From Bacteroidales bacterium (GTDB lineage Bacteria > Bacteroidota > Bacteroidia > Bacteroidales > Muribaculaceae): a stretch of 10,380 nt of DNA. A program made the translations under genes and the position numbers. The notes under the pieces were generated by a model. The model had not been told where the DNA came from and did no database searches. It was given only the letters and a program-made list of their open reading frames with translations. Shown here piece after piece: positions 1 to 7,105 of this stretch (its first letter is position 1; each line of letters starts with the position of its first letter). The stretch covers positions 1 through 10,380 of the forward strand of contig SFER01000064.1 in assembly GCA_004557195.1 (NCBI GenBank), read 5' to 3'.

Positions 1-122
1 GAAGAGGCAAAATTTACAAGTTCGCTCAGGATTGTGCCATCAGATTCAAATTTATTTGTTACCTTTGCAAGAAGGTTAAGTGCCGATTTATCGGCCATGG
101 TCAAGTGGTTTGGTTTTTTCAT
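1..122 (-). CDS. 5' end of an unrecognised leftward gene (partial)
   Basis: This frame reads leftward from an ATG at 122-120 and stays open to the window edge, about 40 codons, while the other two leftward frames contain stops. The protein begins MKKPNHLTMADKSALNLLAK and then has a mixed, soluble-looking composition (K, N, E, S, D). I do not recognise a family. An A-rich tract just upstream of the ATG (about 126-145) resembles Bacteroidota initiation regions. A second in-frame ATG at 98-96 (residue 9) is a credible alternative start, because it begins at the end of a 12-bp inverted repeat. No good TAnnTTTG promoter is visible on this strand. The rightward strand is also open across 1-198, so the coding direction is not certain. 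The gene is divergent from the outer-membrane protein gene at 441. Confidence 0.4.
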   Translation of the reverse strand, partial: MKKPNHLTMADKSALNLLAKVTNKFESDGTILSELVNFAS

Positions 123-172
123 AATTATTCGCTTTTTCTTTTTAAATTTACTAAAAATCCACCACTTGACCA
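98..172. repeat. 12-bp inverted repeat around the start of the leftward gene
   Basis: The arm TGGTCAAGTGGT at 98-109 is the exact reverse complement of ACCACTTGACCA at 161-172, with 51 bp between them. The half-site ACCACTT recurs at 182-188, exactly 21 bp (two helical turns) after 161. In leftward mRNA the two arms could pair, and the loop would then hold the ATG at 122-120 and its A-rich leader. The repeat could equally be a protein-binding operator. The symmetry is visible directly; either regulatory role is inference. Confidence 0.5.
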
Positions 173-377
173 AATTTTTATACCACTTATTTGGCTGATA
201 CTGAGAATTTTAACACAATTTTAATTGTATATATAATCAGTTAAACCCAACAAGGAGAAAGGCAAAACGAGCGAGAATCCCGCCAGAAACCTCGCTATAA
301 AATAATGCTGTTTTTGATATGGAGAGCTATTTTTAAATGAAAGAGCCGTGTGAAAAAATGAAGAATTTTATGGCAAT
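123..377. other. AT-rich divergent spacer without a recognisable gene
   Basis: This stretch separates the leftward gene from the first outer-membrane protein gene. It holds the right arm of the 12-bp inverted repeat (161-172), a further ACCACTT half-site (182-188), and a weak 6-bp hairpin (270-275 with 291-296) that is not followed by a T-run. I see no ORF with convincing protein character, no TAnnTTTG box on either strand with proper spacing, and no tRNA or known RNA structure. Confidence 0.5.
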
Positions 378-410
378 TTTGAGCAGTTTCAAAACTATTG
401 ACTATATTTG
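378..410 (+). promoter_or_regulatory. Bacteroidota-type promoter of the first OMP gene
   Basis: A -33 TTTG (378-381) and a -7 TATATTTG (403-410) are separated by 21 bp, matching the primary Bacteroides sigma consensus TTTG-N19-21-TAnnTTTG. Transcription should start near 416, leaving a leader of about 25 nt before the ATG at 441. A short palindrome, AGTTT-CA-AAACT (385-396), lies between the two boxes and may be coincidental. Confidence 0.8.
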
Positions 411-440
411 CACTGTGAAAACTTTTAACATTACACGAAT

Positions 441-1052
441 ATGAACACAATTAAACGTATTTTTCTTTTGTCGTTCATCGCAATCAGCGCATCGACAGCA
501 GCGATGGCGCAGTTTGCCTGGGGGCCCAAAGTGGGTGTGGCATTGAACACAATCCATTTCAATAAGGAGATTATTAACGATGTTGTAAATTCCGAGAATC
601 AAGCAGGATTCACAGGTGGTATTATGATGGAATTTACCGCTCCGGTTATCAACCTTGGCTTCGATGCCTCGCTCATGTATGTTCACCGTCCTTCGGTGAA
701 GAGCGGCAATGGCGAGACTGCATCGCGCGACTACATCGAACTTCCAATCAACCTCAAGTATAAAATCGGTCTTCCGGTAGTGGGACACATCATCACTCCC
801 TACGTGTTTACCGGTCCGAGTTTTGCAGTGCTTGTAGGGAAGAAAGAGATTACCGAAGCATTTGAAAACAAAAGTTTCGATATGGCATGGAACGTGGGTG
901 TAGGCCTCCAGTTCTTCAGCAAGCTCCAGATTGGCGCAAGTTATGCCTTCGGACTCTCCAACGCTATCACTTCCAAAGTGGGAATCACCAGCGATGGCTC
1001 GGTAGATGGAAAGAACCGCTATTGGACAGTAACTGCCGCTTGGCTTTTCTAA
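441..1052 (+). CDS. Secreted outer-membrane beta-barrel protein, PorT-like (paralogue 1)
   Basis: This 203-residue protein has a clear Sec signal peptide: basic MNTIKR, a hydrophobic stretch, and an AMA|Q cleavage site after residue 23. The mature part shows alternating beta-strand patterning, Gly/aromatic-rich hairpins (GFDASLMY, TPYVFTGPSF, VGVGLQFF) and a C-terminal strand ending AAWLF, a terminal-Phe signal for BAM-dependent insertion. This fits the 'outer membrane protein beta-barrel' or porin family (PorT-like) common in Bacteroidota, with about 8 strands. Substrate and role are unknown. It resembles the next gene (shared WG..GV, FDASL.Y, elPI.Lkyk, PyVftGPsFA, R...v..aW.F), so the two are diverged tandem duplicates. 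The start is the first ATG after a well-placed promoter; no Shine-Dalgarno is visible, as is normal here. A strong terminator follows, so it is probably monocistronic. Confidence 0.88.
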   Translation: MNTIKRIFLLSFIAISASTAAMAQFAWGPKVGVALNTIHFNKEIINDVVNSENQAGFTGGIMMEFTAPVINLGFDASLMYVHRPSVKSGNGETASRDYIELPINLKYKIGLPVVGHIITPYVFTGPSFAVLVGKKEITEAFENKSFDMAWNVGVGLQFFSKLQIGASYAFGLSNAITSKVGITSDGSVDGKNRYWTVTAAWLF

Positions 1053-1074
1053 AAGACTTATAACAATACAATTT

Positions 1075-1131
1075 AAATCGGCATTTCGGTCATTCTTGGG
1101 TTAAAGAATGTGTGAAATGCCGATTTTGTTT
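1075..1131 (+). terminator. Long hairpin terminator after paralogue 1
   Basis: AAATCGGCATTTC (1075-1087) pairs perfectly with GAAATGCCGATTT (1114-1126). Inside it, CATTCTT (1091-1097) pairs with AAGAATG (1104-1110) around a 6-nt loop, with a 3x3 internal loop between the stems. The T-rich run TTTTGTTT follows directly. This is a typical intrinsic terminator with an unusually long stem. Its T-tract runs into the -33 box of the next promoter (1129-1132). Confidence 0.8.
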
Positions 1132-1160
1132 GCGAGAGAAGAATAATTGAATTATTTTTG
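1129..1160 (+). promoter_or_regulatory. Bacteroidota-type promoter of the second OMP gene
   Basis: TTTG (1129-1132), a 20-bp spacer and TATTTTTG (1153-1160) match TTTG-N19-21-TAnnTTTG. The base triplet after the -7 box (CAC) is the same as at the first OMP promoter. The predicted start is near 1166, giving a leader of about 20 nt. The -33 box sits on the T-tract of the upstream terminator. Confidence 0.8.
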
Positions 1161-1186
1161 CACGAAAATTAGATAAATCATCAGCA

Positions 1187-1804
1187 ATGAAGAAATTTTC
1201 GATGGCAATTATTGCCGCAATTATAGTGTTTGCCTCATTTGGTGCATCGGCGCAAGCGCGTTGGGGGGCTGTAGCAGGAGTGAATATCTCCAATCTCAGT
1301 TGGAATCAAGACCTACTTTCCACCGACCCGTCGGTAGGCTTTCAGGTGGGTGTAACCGGCGAACTTATGTTCCCCGGTATCGGTTTTGGTGTCGATGCCT
1401 CGCTCCTCTATTCGCAGCAGGGTGCCACACTCCACATGGGCGACTTTCCGGTGTGGGCTAACGACGGAATTGGAAACGTGAGAAGTTATCATCACTACCT
1501 CGACATTCCCATTCACCTCCGTTTCAAATACACCAATCTCAACGGAATCGAGAGCACAATCGCTCCATTTGTCTATGCCGGTCCCACTTTTGCCATCAAA
1601 TTGTCTCATAGCCACACCGATGCCCTTGAATATCCCGCCATGGCATTCGGGCTCGAAGGCGGTATCGGTGCCGAACTCTTCCGCCGCTATCAGATTTCGG
1701 TGTCCTACACCTGGGGCATGTCATATTCGGTGCAGACTGTCAAACTCGATGGGTATTCTGCCCACAACCGCAACCTCGCAGTGAAGTTTGCTTGGATGTT
1801 CTAA
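1187..1804 (+). CDS. Secreted outer-membrane beta-barrel protein, PorT-like (paralogue 2)
   Basis: This 205-residue protein begins with a Sec signal peptide (MKKFSM, a hydrophobic core, ASA|Q cleavage after residue 22). The mature chain has the same strand and loop plan as the preceding protein: WGAVAGVNIS, FGVDASLLYS, YLDIPIHLRFKY, APFVYAGPTFAIKL, GGIGAELF and a final strand ending KFAWMF. It differs by a longer, His-rich segment after the second hairpin (around HMGDFPVWAND and RSYHHY). Function is unknown; the fold is that of a small outer-membrane barrel, and the terminal Phe supports insertion by BAM. Its own promoter lies 27 bp upstream and a terminator follows, so it can be expressed independently of its paralogue. 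ATG at 1187 is the natural start because the signal peptide begins there. Confidence 0.88.
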   Translation: MKKFSMAIIAAIIVFASFGASAQARWGAVAGVNISNLSWNQDLLSTDPSVGFQVGVTGELMFPGIGFGVDASLLYSQQGATLHMGDFPVWANDGIGNVRSYHHYLDIPIHLRFKYTNLNGIESTIAPFVYAGPTFAIKLSHSHTDALEYPAMAFGLEGGIGAELFRRYQISVSYTWGMSYSVQTVKLDGYSAHNRNLAVKFAWMF

Positions 1805-1828
1805 CCATCCGTAAGCATTATGATATTA

Positions 1829-1868
1829 GCGATGTCGCATTGAAGTGTGCGGCATCGCATTGTTTTTT
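1829..1868 (+). terminator. Intrinsic terminator after paralogue 2
   Basis: GCGATGTCGCA (1829-1839) pairs with TGCGGCATCGC (1848-1858), an 11-bp GC-rich stem with one G-U wobble and an 8-nt loop. ATTG and six T residues (1863-1868) follow. This separates the OMP pair from the vanZ-tamB-tamL unit. Confidence 0.85.
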
Positions 1869-1896
1869 AAGAATGTGTAGAAAATAGGTGCAGTAT

Positions 1897-1927
1897 TTTG
1901 TGGAATCGACTAAACCTATTATCTTTG
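1897..1927 (+). promoter_or_regulatory. Promoter of the vanZ-tamB-tamL operon
   Basis: TTTG (1897-1900), a 19-bp spacer and TATCTTTG (1920-1927) match the Bacteroides consensus. The predicted start near 1933 leaves only about 11-16 nt before the ATG at 1947, so the leader is very short and has no room for a riboswitch. No other consensus promoter was noticed before 7105. Confidence 0.78.
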
Positions 1928-1946
1928 CCTATAATATAGTTGATAT

Positions 1947-2357
1947 ATGTATAAACTCATAAGAACAATTCCCACAGGGGTGGCGACGATAGTTGTCGTG
2001 GCTCTCATTTTGTATTGCACTCTCGATAGCGACCCGCTCAACGGACATCACATTAATATTCCCGGTTTTGACAAATTGGTGCATGGCATCATGTTTTTTG
2101 CCATGGTGTGTGCCACATCGTTCGATTTTGCCAAGAAATTATACCCTCGTGCCGTGAACATTATGCTGCTTGCAGTGTTAGTGATAGTGGCATCGTTGTT
2201 TGGCGGATTTATCGAGTGGCTACAAGATGCCATGGGGATGGGACGCAGCAAGGATATATATGATTTTATTGCCGACTCCGCCGGAGCCGTGGTGGGAGCG
2301 GTGGCTTGGTATTTTGCCTTCGCGCCACTCACTCGCCGTGCACTCGATAATAAATAG
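1947..2357 (+). CDS. VanZ-like family integral membrane protein
   Basis: This 136-residue protein has about four membrane segments (roughly 11-26, 44-59, 69-89 and 110-128). The VanZ-like signature is present: DKLVHGIMFF with His46, then GGFIEWLQ with Glu90 and Gln93, followed by R100..D103..D106 and ADSAG...G (110-117), where many members read AN..G. The VanZ family is named for a teicoplanin-resistance protein of enterococci, but most members are uncharacterised, and nothing here points to antibiotic resistance. The conserved polar residues inside the membrane suggest a catalytic or ligand role, which is inference. It is the first gene of the unit; its TAG at 2355-2357 lies 5 nt before the TTG start of tamB, so translational coupling is likely. 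Confidence 0.88.
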   Translation: MYKLIRTIPTGVATIVVVALILYCTLDSDPLNGHHINIPGFDKLVHGIMFFAMVCATSFDFAKKLYPRAVNIMLLAVLVIVASLFGGFIEWLQDAMGMGRSKDIYDFIADSAGAVVGAVAWYFAFAPLTRRALDNK

Positions 2358-2362
2358 CTGTT

Positions 2363-5300
2363 TTGGAAGAGAAAAAACGACATAGTAGAGCACTCGCAAT
2401 CATTGCCATCATCGTGGCAGTGGTGTTATTGTTGCCGTTTACCATCTACATCCCCTTTGTTCAGTCGTGGGCTTGCCGGCTCATAGAGAAAGAGGCATCG
2501 GCAGCCACCGGATGGGATGTGATGGTAGGGGGCATTTCGCTCGATTTCCCGCTCGATTTGGCGGTGAACGATGTCGTTGCTCTTGACAATGCCGACACCA
2601 TTATCGCAGTGGGTGAGGCTGGGGTGGAAGTGAGTGTATTGCCCCTTCTCGGCAAGCGTGTCGAGGCTTCGAGACTGCGGCTCGCCGATGTGTGCTATCG
2701 CATTACCACCTCCGACACATCCTTGTGTCTTAACGCTCGCGTGGAGCGTTGTGTAATCGACAACGGTGTCTTCGATTTCGACAAAAATCGCATCCTGGCT
2801 TCCAATTCAGTGATAGAAGGTGGCGACATAGTTCTCGACTATGACTCATCTCGCGCTGTGAGCACTCCTCCCGACACTTCTGCCACTCAGTCGCTCGCAA
2901 TATCGCTGTTTAACACATCGTTGCGCGACATCCGATATCGCATGAGGCTCGTAGGAACTATCGATTCCCTCGATACTAAAATAGGGGAGGCAAGCCTCGA
3001 CACCGCGGCTGTGGATTTGGCGGCTTGCACCGTCGATTGTGGCACTTTGCGCCTCGATAGCGTGGATGTGGCTTACTTCTTCCCCTCGGAACCGTCGGCA
3101 CAAACAACCGAGAGCCCTACCGACACCCTGCCGTCAGCACCATGGACTATAACCGGACGCCGACTTGAACTACATGGAGGCAAGGCGTTGTATGCCATGA
3201 CCGACCATTCTCCGCTCCCCGGGATAGATTTTGAATACATTTCGCTCGACAATATCGACATCGCCGTGAACGATTTCTACAATCGCGGCACCGCGCTTCG
3301 TGTCCCGATTGAGAAAATCGCTGCGGTGGAGCGCTCCGGCTTCGCCATCGACTCCATTTCGGGGCTGTTCGTTATGGATTCCGTTGCAATGACAGCAAAA
3401 GACTTCGCATTGCACACTCCGCTGTCGCAAGCCACGCTCGACGCTTCGGCATCGCTTGCCGCGCTTGCTCTCGACCCCTCCGGCTCGCTCAATCTCGCTC
3501 TTGATGCCTCGCTCAACCTCAACGAGGTGGCGAAATTGTTCCCAATGCTTGCGATATACACCCGCAATATCCCGGCGGTGGAAAATTCCGATGTTTCATT
3601 CAATGCATCGGGAACCGTTGGCGATATTAAGATAAAGCGCGCCACGATAGAGATGCCTCGCTATGCTTCGCTATCTGCCGATGGGAGGCTACGCAATATC
3701 ACTGCCGCCAACCGCTCGGGAAATATCTCACTCAAGGGCAATCTCGCCAATATCAATTTTGTGAAACCTACTTTCCTCGATGTGAAAATGCGCCGCGAGG
3801 TGGAGTTCCCGCCAATGAAGGTGAACGGCGAATTGGCTTTTGCCGGCGAAAACATGAGTGGCGACCTTGCCATCGTGAACGGCTCGGGAAATATGTCGCT
3901 GGAAGCCGATTTGAAGTCGCGCAGCGAGGGCTATGCGCTCAATCTCGACCTCGACCGCTTCCCGGTAAACTCCTTGCTGCCATATCTCGGGGTAGGTGAG
4001 GTGTCGGCAACGCTCGCTCTATCGGGCAACGGATTCAATCCCCTCCTTGTTTCGAGCAACGCAAGCGCGGCAATCGACATCCCATCAATCATATATTCCG
4101 GAAAGCAGTTCAATGACATATCGGCGCGAGCTGATATTGCCGACGGACTGCTCCGTGCTTCGCTCACATCGCCAAACCCCGATGTCGATTTCGCCCTCGA
4201 TGCCACAGCGACCATCACCGACGACCGCTACGAGTACCGCCTCAATGCCGATGTGCGCAACCTCGACTTTATGGCGCTCAACCTCTCGGAATCGACACTT
4301 GGAACGAAGATGAATGTGAAATCATCGGGAGTGGTGGATTTGCGTAATGCAACCTACGACCTCGATGCCCAAATCAACAACCTAAATGTGGATATTTTCG
4401 ACTATAACATAGCCACCGACCGCATCTCCGCCAATCTCCTTTCCGATGCCGACACCACGAAGATGCGCATTGTAAATCGCGACTTCGTAACCGACATTAG
4501 CGCCAATTGCCTTCTCGACACCCTGTTGCTCCGCCTGTCGCTCACCGGCGATGAGTTGGCGCAGCAATTCGACCGCAAGTTCTTCACATTCTCGCGCCTC
4601 GACTCTGTGTTGCCGCAATTCTCGATTAAATCGACACTCGGTCGAGATAACATCGTGCACCAGTATTGCGATTACAACGATATAGAGTTTAATTCCGTGT
4701 CGCTAACGGCTCAAAACGACTCGGTGTTTAGTTTGTCCGGAAACATCAATCGCCTCGAGCTGTCGTCGCTACGCCTCGACACCATCAACCTGTCGATTCG
4801 AGAGAAAAAAGAGGCTCTAATCTACGATATGCACATTGGCAATCGTCCCGGCAATCTCGACCAGATGGCAAAAACCAACATTTACGGCTTCATTAGCGAC
4901 AACTATTTCAATGTGCTGCTCGACCAGCGCAACCGCGCCGGTCGCACAGGTTTCTACATCGGCTTGAACGGTCGCCTCACCGACTCCCTGTTTGTGGCGA
5001 GCCTATTCCCCGAGTATCCGATTATCGGCTTCGACGAGTGGGAACTCAACGGCAATAACTACGTGGAATACGACTATAAAAACGGACTCCTTGCCGCCGA
5101 TGTGTGGCTCAGTCACGAAAACAGTGTGCTCTCGGTAGCCTCGGGCGAGAATTATGACGTAAACGGCCAGGAAGACATCGAGGTGATTGCGCGAAACATC
5201 GACCTTGCCCAATGGATTCAATTCTCGCCGTTTGCTCCCGATGTGAGTGGCGATGTAAATGCCGACATCCACCTCTCTTACGACAAGAAAAATTATTGGG

Positions 5301-7105
5301 GCGACTGCGCACTGAATATTGCAAACTTGCGCTACAATGGCAGCGACATAGGTGATGTGGGCTTCTCCACAACCCTCGAAGTGAACCCGGTTACCAATCT
5401 CACCGATGCGCTGGCATCGCTCTCGCTCAACGGCGAGGAGGCAGTGTCGGCATCGGGTGTGGTCAACGACTCCACAATCAGCAACCCGTTGAAATTCAAC
5501 CTTCAAGTGAAGCGGCTCCCACTCAAAGTGATAGAGGCATTTGTGCCGAAAGATATGGTGAAAGCCAATGGATTCTTGGCGGGGAATCTCTCGATGAACG
5601 GCACTCCGTCCAAGCCGATTTTCAACGGCTCCCTCTCTTGCGACTCAGCATTTATCACCCTGCCCGCCTATGGCTGCCGCCTCAACTTCTCCAAAGACTC
5701 GGTGCGCATCGATTCCAGCGTGGTAATATTCGATAAATTCGACCTACTTGGAACCAACGGCAACCTCATTACCATTGATGGCTTTGTTGACATCAACGAC
5801 ATGGAGAATCCCTATTCCGACATCTCGATACGCGGTCGCAACGTCGAAATTATCAACAGCAAGAAGCACGCCGGAGCCGAGGTGTTCGGCAAAGGGTATA
5901 TCGACCTTGACGCCACTGCTGTCGGACGCATGAATCGCCTCGTTGTAAATGCTGATATCGGTTTGCTCGAATCGACCAATGTAACCTACATTATGACGAG
6001 TGCCGTAGGTGCTACGTCGCATAACACCGGCGACGACCTCATCGAGTTTGTAATGTTCAACGACACAATCTCAGGGAAGAAAACCACCGAGGAGACCGGC
6101 GCATTCTCGATGAATCTGCACGCCAACCTCAATATCGAGCCGGGCGCAATGTTCACCGTGTATATCTCCACCAACGGGAACGACCGAGCCATGATTCGCG
6201 GAAACGGCGCCCTCTCGTATTTCATGAATAGCCAAGGCGACATGCAACTCACCGGCAGATACAATATCGATGAAGGCTATGTGCGCTATTCTCCGCCGCT
6301 CATCGGCACAAAGAATTTCGACATAGATCGTGGCAGTTATATCAACTGGGGTGGCGACATGCTCAATCCGCAATTACACATCACTGCGCAAACCAAGCAG
6401 ACAAACACCGTGATTGCGGAAGGGGAGAACTCCCAGCGTGTGAAATTTATCATCACTGCCGAAATCAACAACACGTTGAACAATCTCGATCTCAAGTTCG
6501 ACCTCACCGCCGAGAACAACCTCTCGATTCAGTCCGAACTCCTCTCCATGTCGCAGGAACAACGCTCCAATCAAGCCATAAACCTGCTCCTATACAACAA
6601 CTACACCGGCTCGATTACCTCCTCGGTGTCGAGTCCCAATAGCAATATGCTCTATTCTTTCCTCTCGTCGCAGCTCAACAACTGGGCTTCCAAGGTGGTG
6701 AAAGGGGTGGATATTTCGCTCGGTATCAAGGAATACAACAGCAGCACCACGCGTAGCATGAACTACTCTTATCAGATATCGAAATCGCTGTTTGACAACC
6801 GCTTTAAAATGTCGGTGGGTGGCAACTATGACACCGCCTACGGAAGCGACAACTCCATTGCCCAAAACTTGCTCAACGACATATCGTTTGAGTATCTCAT
6901 AACACCGTCGGGAACAATGTCGGTGCAAATCTACAGCCATCTCACGCATGACGATATCTACAAGGACAATGTAACCGAAACCGGTGCCGCCTTTGTGATT
7001 CGTCGCAAACTCAACACTTTGCGCAATCTGTTCAATTTCAAGCGTAGCGAAACCGATGTCGTGAAGTCGGATTCCGACACCATTAAAGCCCCATCGATAA
7101 AATGA
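2363..7105 (+). CDS. tamB: Translocation/assembly module protein TamB (AsmA-like)
   Basis: This 1580-residue protein fits the inner-membrane-anchored, periplasm-spanning subunit of the TAM. A basic N-terminus (EEKKRHSR) is followed by one signal-anchor helix (about 11-31). Next comes an AsmA/TamB-type N-terminal region (LIEKEASAATGWDVMVGGIS) and a very long beta-rich body of repeated amphipathic strands, expected to form a hydrophobic groove. The DUF490/TamB C-terminal domain occupies roughly 1130-1510, with GRYNIDEGYVRY near 1297 and WGGDMLNPQLHITA from Trp1329. In Proteobacteria TamB acts with TamA in outer-membrane protein assembly, and TamB-like proteins also support phospholipid transport to the outer membrane. 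It is longer than E. coli TamB (1259), as expected in Bacteroidota. The start is TTG at 2363: an in-frame TAA lies at 2351-2353, and later starts would cut into the anchor. Its TGA overlaps the next ATG. Confidence 0.92.
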   Translation: MEEKKRHSRALAIIAIIVAVVLLLPFTIYIPFVQSWACRLIEKEASAATGWDVMVGGISLDFPLDLAVNDVVALDNADTIIAVGEAGVEVSVLPLLGKRVEASRLRLADVCYRITTSDTSLCLNARVERCVIDNGVFDFDKNRILASNSVIEGGDIVLDYDSSRAVSTPPDTSATQSLAISLFNTSLRDIRYRMRLVGTIDSLDTKIGEASLDTAAVDLAACTVDCGTLRLDSVDVAYFFPSEPSAQTTESPTDTLPSAPWTITGRRLELHGGKALYAMTDHSPLPGIDFEYISLDNIDIAVNDFYNRGTALRVPIEKIAAVERSGFAIDSISGLFVMDSVAMTAKDFALHTPLSQATLDASASLAALALDPSGSLNLALDASLNLNEVAKLFPMLAIYTRNIPAVENSDVSFNASGTVGDIKIKRATIEMPRYASLSADGRLRNITAANRSGNISLKGNLANINFVKPTFLDVKMRREVEFPPMKVNGELAFAGENMSGDLAIVNGSGNMSLEADLKSRSEGYALNLDLDRFPVNSLLPYLGVGEVSATLALSGNGFNPLLVSSNASAAIDIPSIIYSGKQFNDISARADIADGLLRASLTSPNPDVDFALDATATITDDRYEYRLNADVRNLDFMALNLSESTLGTKMNVKSSGVVDLRNATYDLDAQINNLNVDIFDYNIATDRISANLLSDADTTKMRIVNRDFVTDISANCLLDTLLLRLSLTGDELAQQFDRKFFTFSRLDSVLPQFSIKSTLGRDNIVHQYCDYNDIEFNSVSLTAQNDSVFSLSGNINRLELSSLRLDTINLSIREKKEALIYDMHIGNRPGNLDQMAKTNIYGFISDNYFNVLLDQRNRAGRTGFYIGLNGRLTDSLFVASLFPEYPIIGFDEWELNGNNYVEYDYKNGLLAADVWLSHENSVLSVASGENYDVNGQEDIEVIARNIDLAQWIQFSPFAPDVSGDVNADIHLSYDKKNYWGDCALNIANLRYNGSDIGDVGFSTTLEVNPVTNLTDALASLSLNGEEAVSASGVVNDSTISNPLKFNLQVKRLPLKVIEAFVPKDMVKANGFLAGNLSMNGTPSKPIFNGSLSCDSAFITLPAYGCRLNFSKDSVRIDSSVVIFDKFDLLGTNGNLITIDGFVDINDMENPYSDISIRGRNVEIINSKKHAGAEVFGKGYIDLDATAVGRMNRLVVNADIGLLESTNVTYIMTSAVGATSHNTGDDLIEFVMFNDTISGKKTTEETGAFSMNLHANLNIEPGAMFTVYISTNGNDRAMIRGNGALSYFMNSQGDMQLTGRYNIDEGYVRYSPPLIGTKNFDIDRGSYINWGGDMLNPQLHITAQTKQTNTVIAEGENSQRVKFIITAEINNTLNNLDLKFDLTAENNLSIQSELLSMSQEQRSNQAINLLLYNNYTGSITSSVSSPNSNMLYSFLSSQLNNWASKVVKGVDISLGIKEYNSSTTRSMNYSYQISKSLFDNRFKMSVGGNYDTAYGSDNSIAQNLLNDISFEYLITPSGTMSVQIYSHLTHDDIYKDNVTETGAAFVIRRKLNTLRNLFNFKRSETDVVKSDSDTIKAPSIK

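Noticed and set aside
171..180. Possible -7 box for the leftward gene (TA-N4-TTTG on the minus strand)
   Set aside because: The spacing inside the box is 4 instead of 2 and no TTTG lies 19-21 bp upstream.
97..198. Rightward 33-codon ORF with a very hydrophobic, Phe-rich product, in a frame open from position 1
   Set aside because: Its composition is what T-rich noncoding DNA gives in this frame. A TACCTTTG box at 60-67 lacks a properly spaced -33 TTTG, and the leftward frame looks more like protein. Kept as a minor alternative only.
270..296. Hairpin AGCGAG/CTCGCT in the divergent spacer as a terminator
   Set aside because: The stem is only 6 bp with a 15-nt loop and no T-run; no gene ends nearby.
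402..788. Antisense ORF of 128 codons over the first OMP gene
   Set aside because: It lies opposite a gene with a clear signal peptide and barrel features, has Cys/His-rich random-like composition and shows no family motif.
1947..2357. Reading the VanZ-like gene as a glycopeptide-resistance determinant
   Set aside because: There are no vanHAX-type neighbours, the family is broad, and it sits in an envelope-assembly operon.
5003..5506. Antisense ORF of 167 codons inside tamB
   Set aside because: It is a shadow of the strongly biased codon use (CTCGAC, TCGGCG and similar) of tamB, and has no recognisable domain or promoter.
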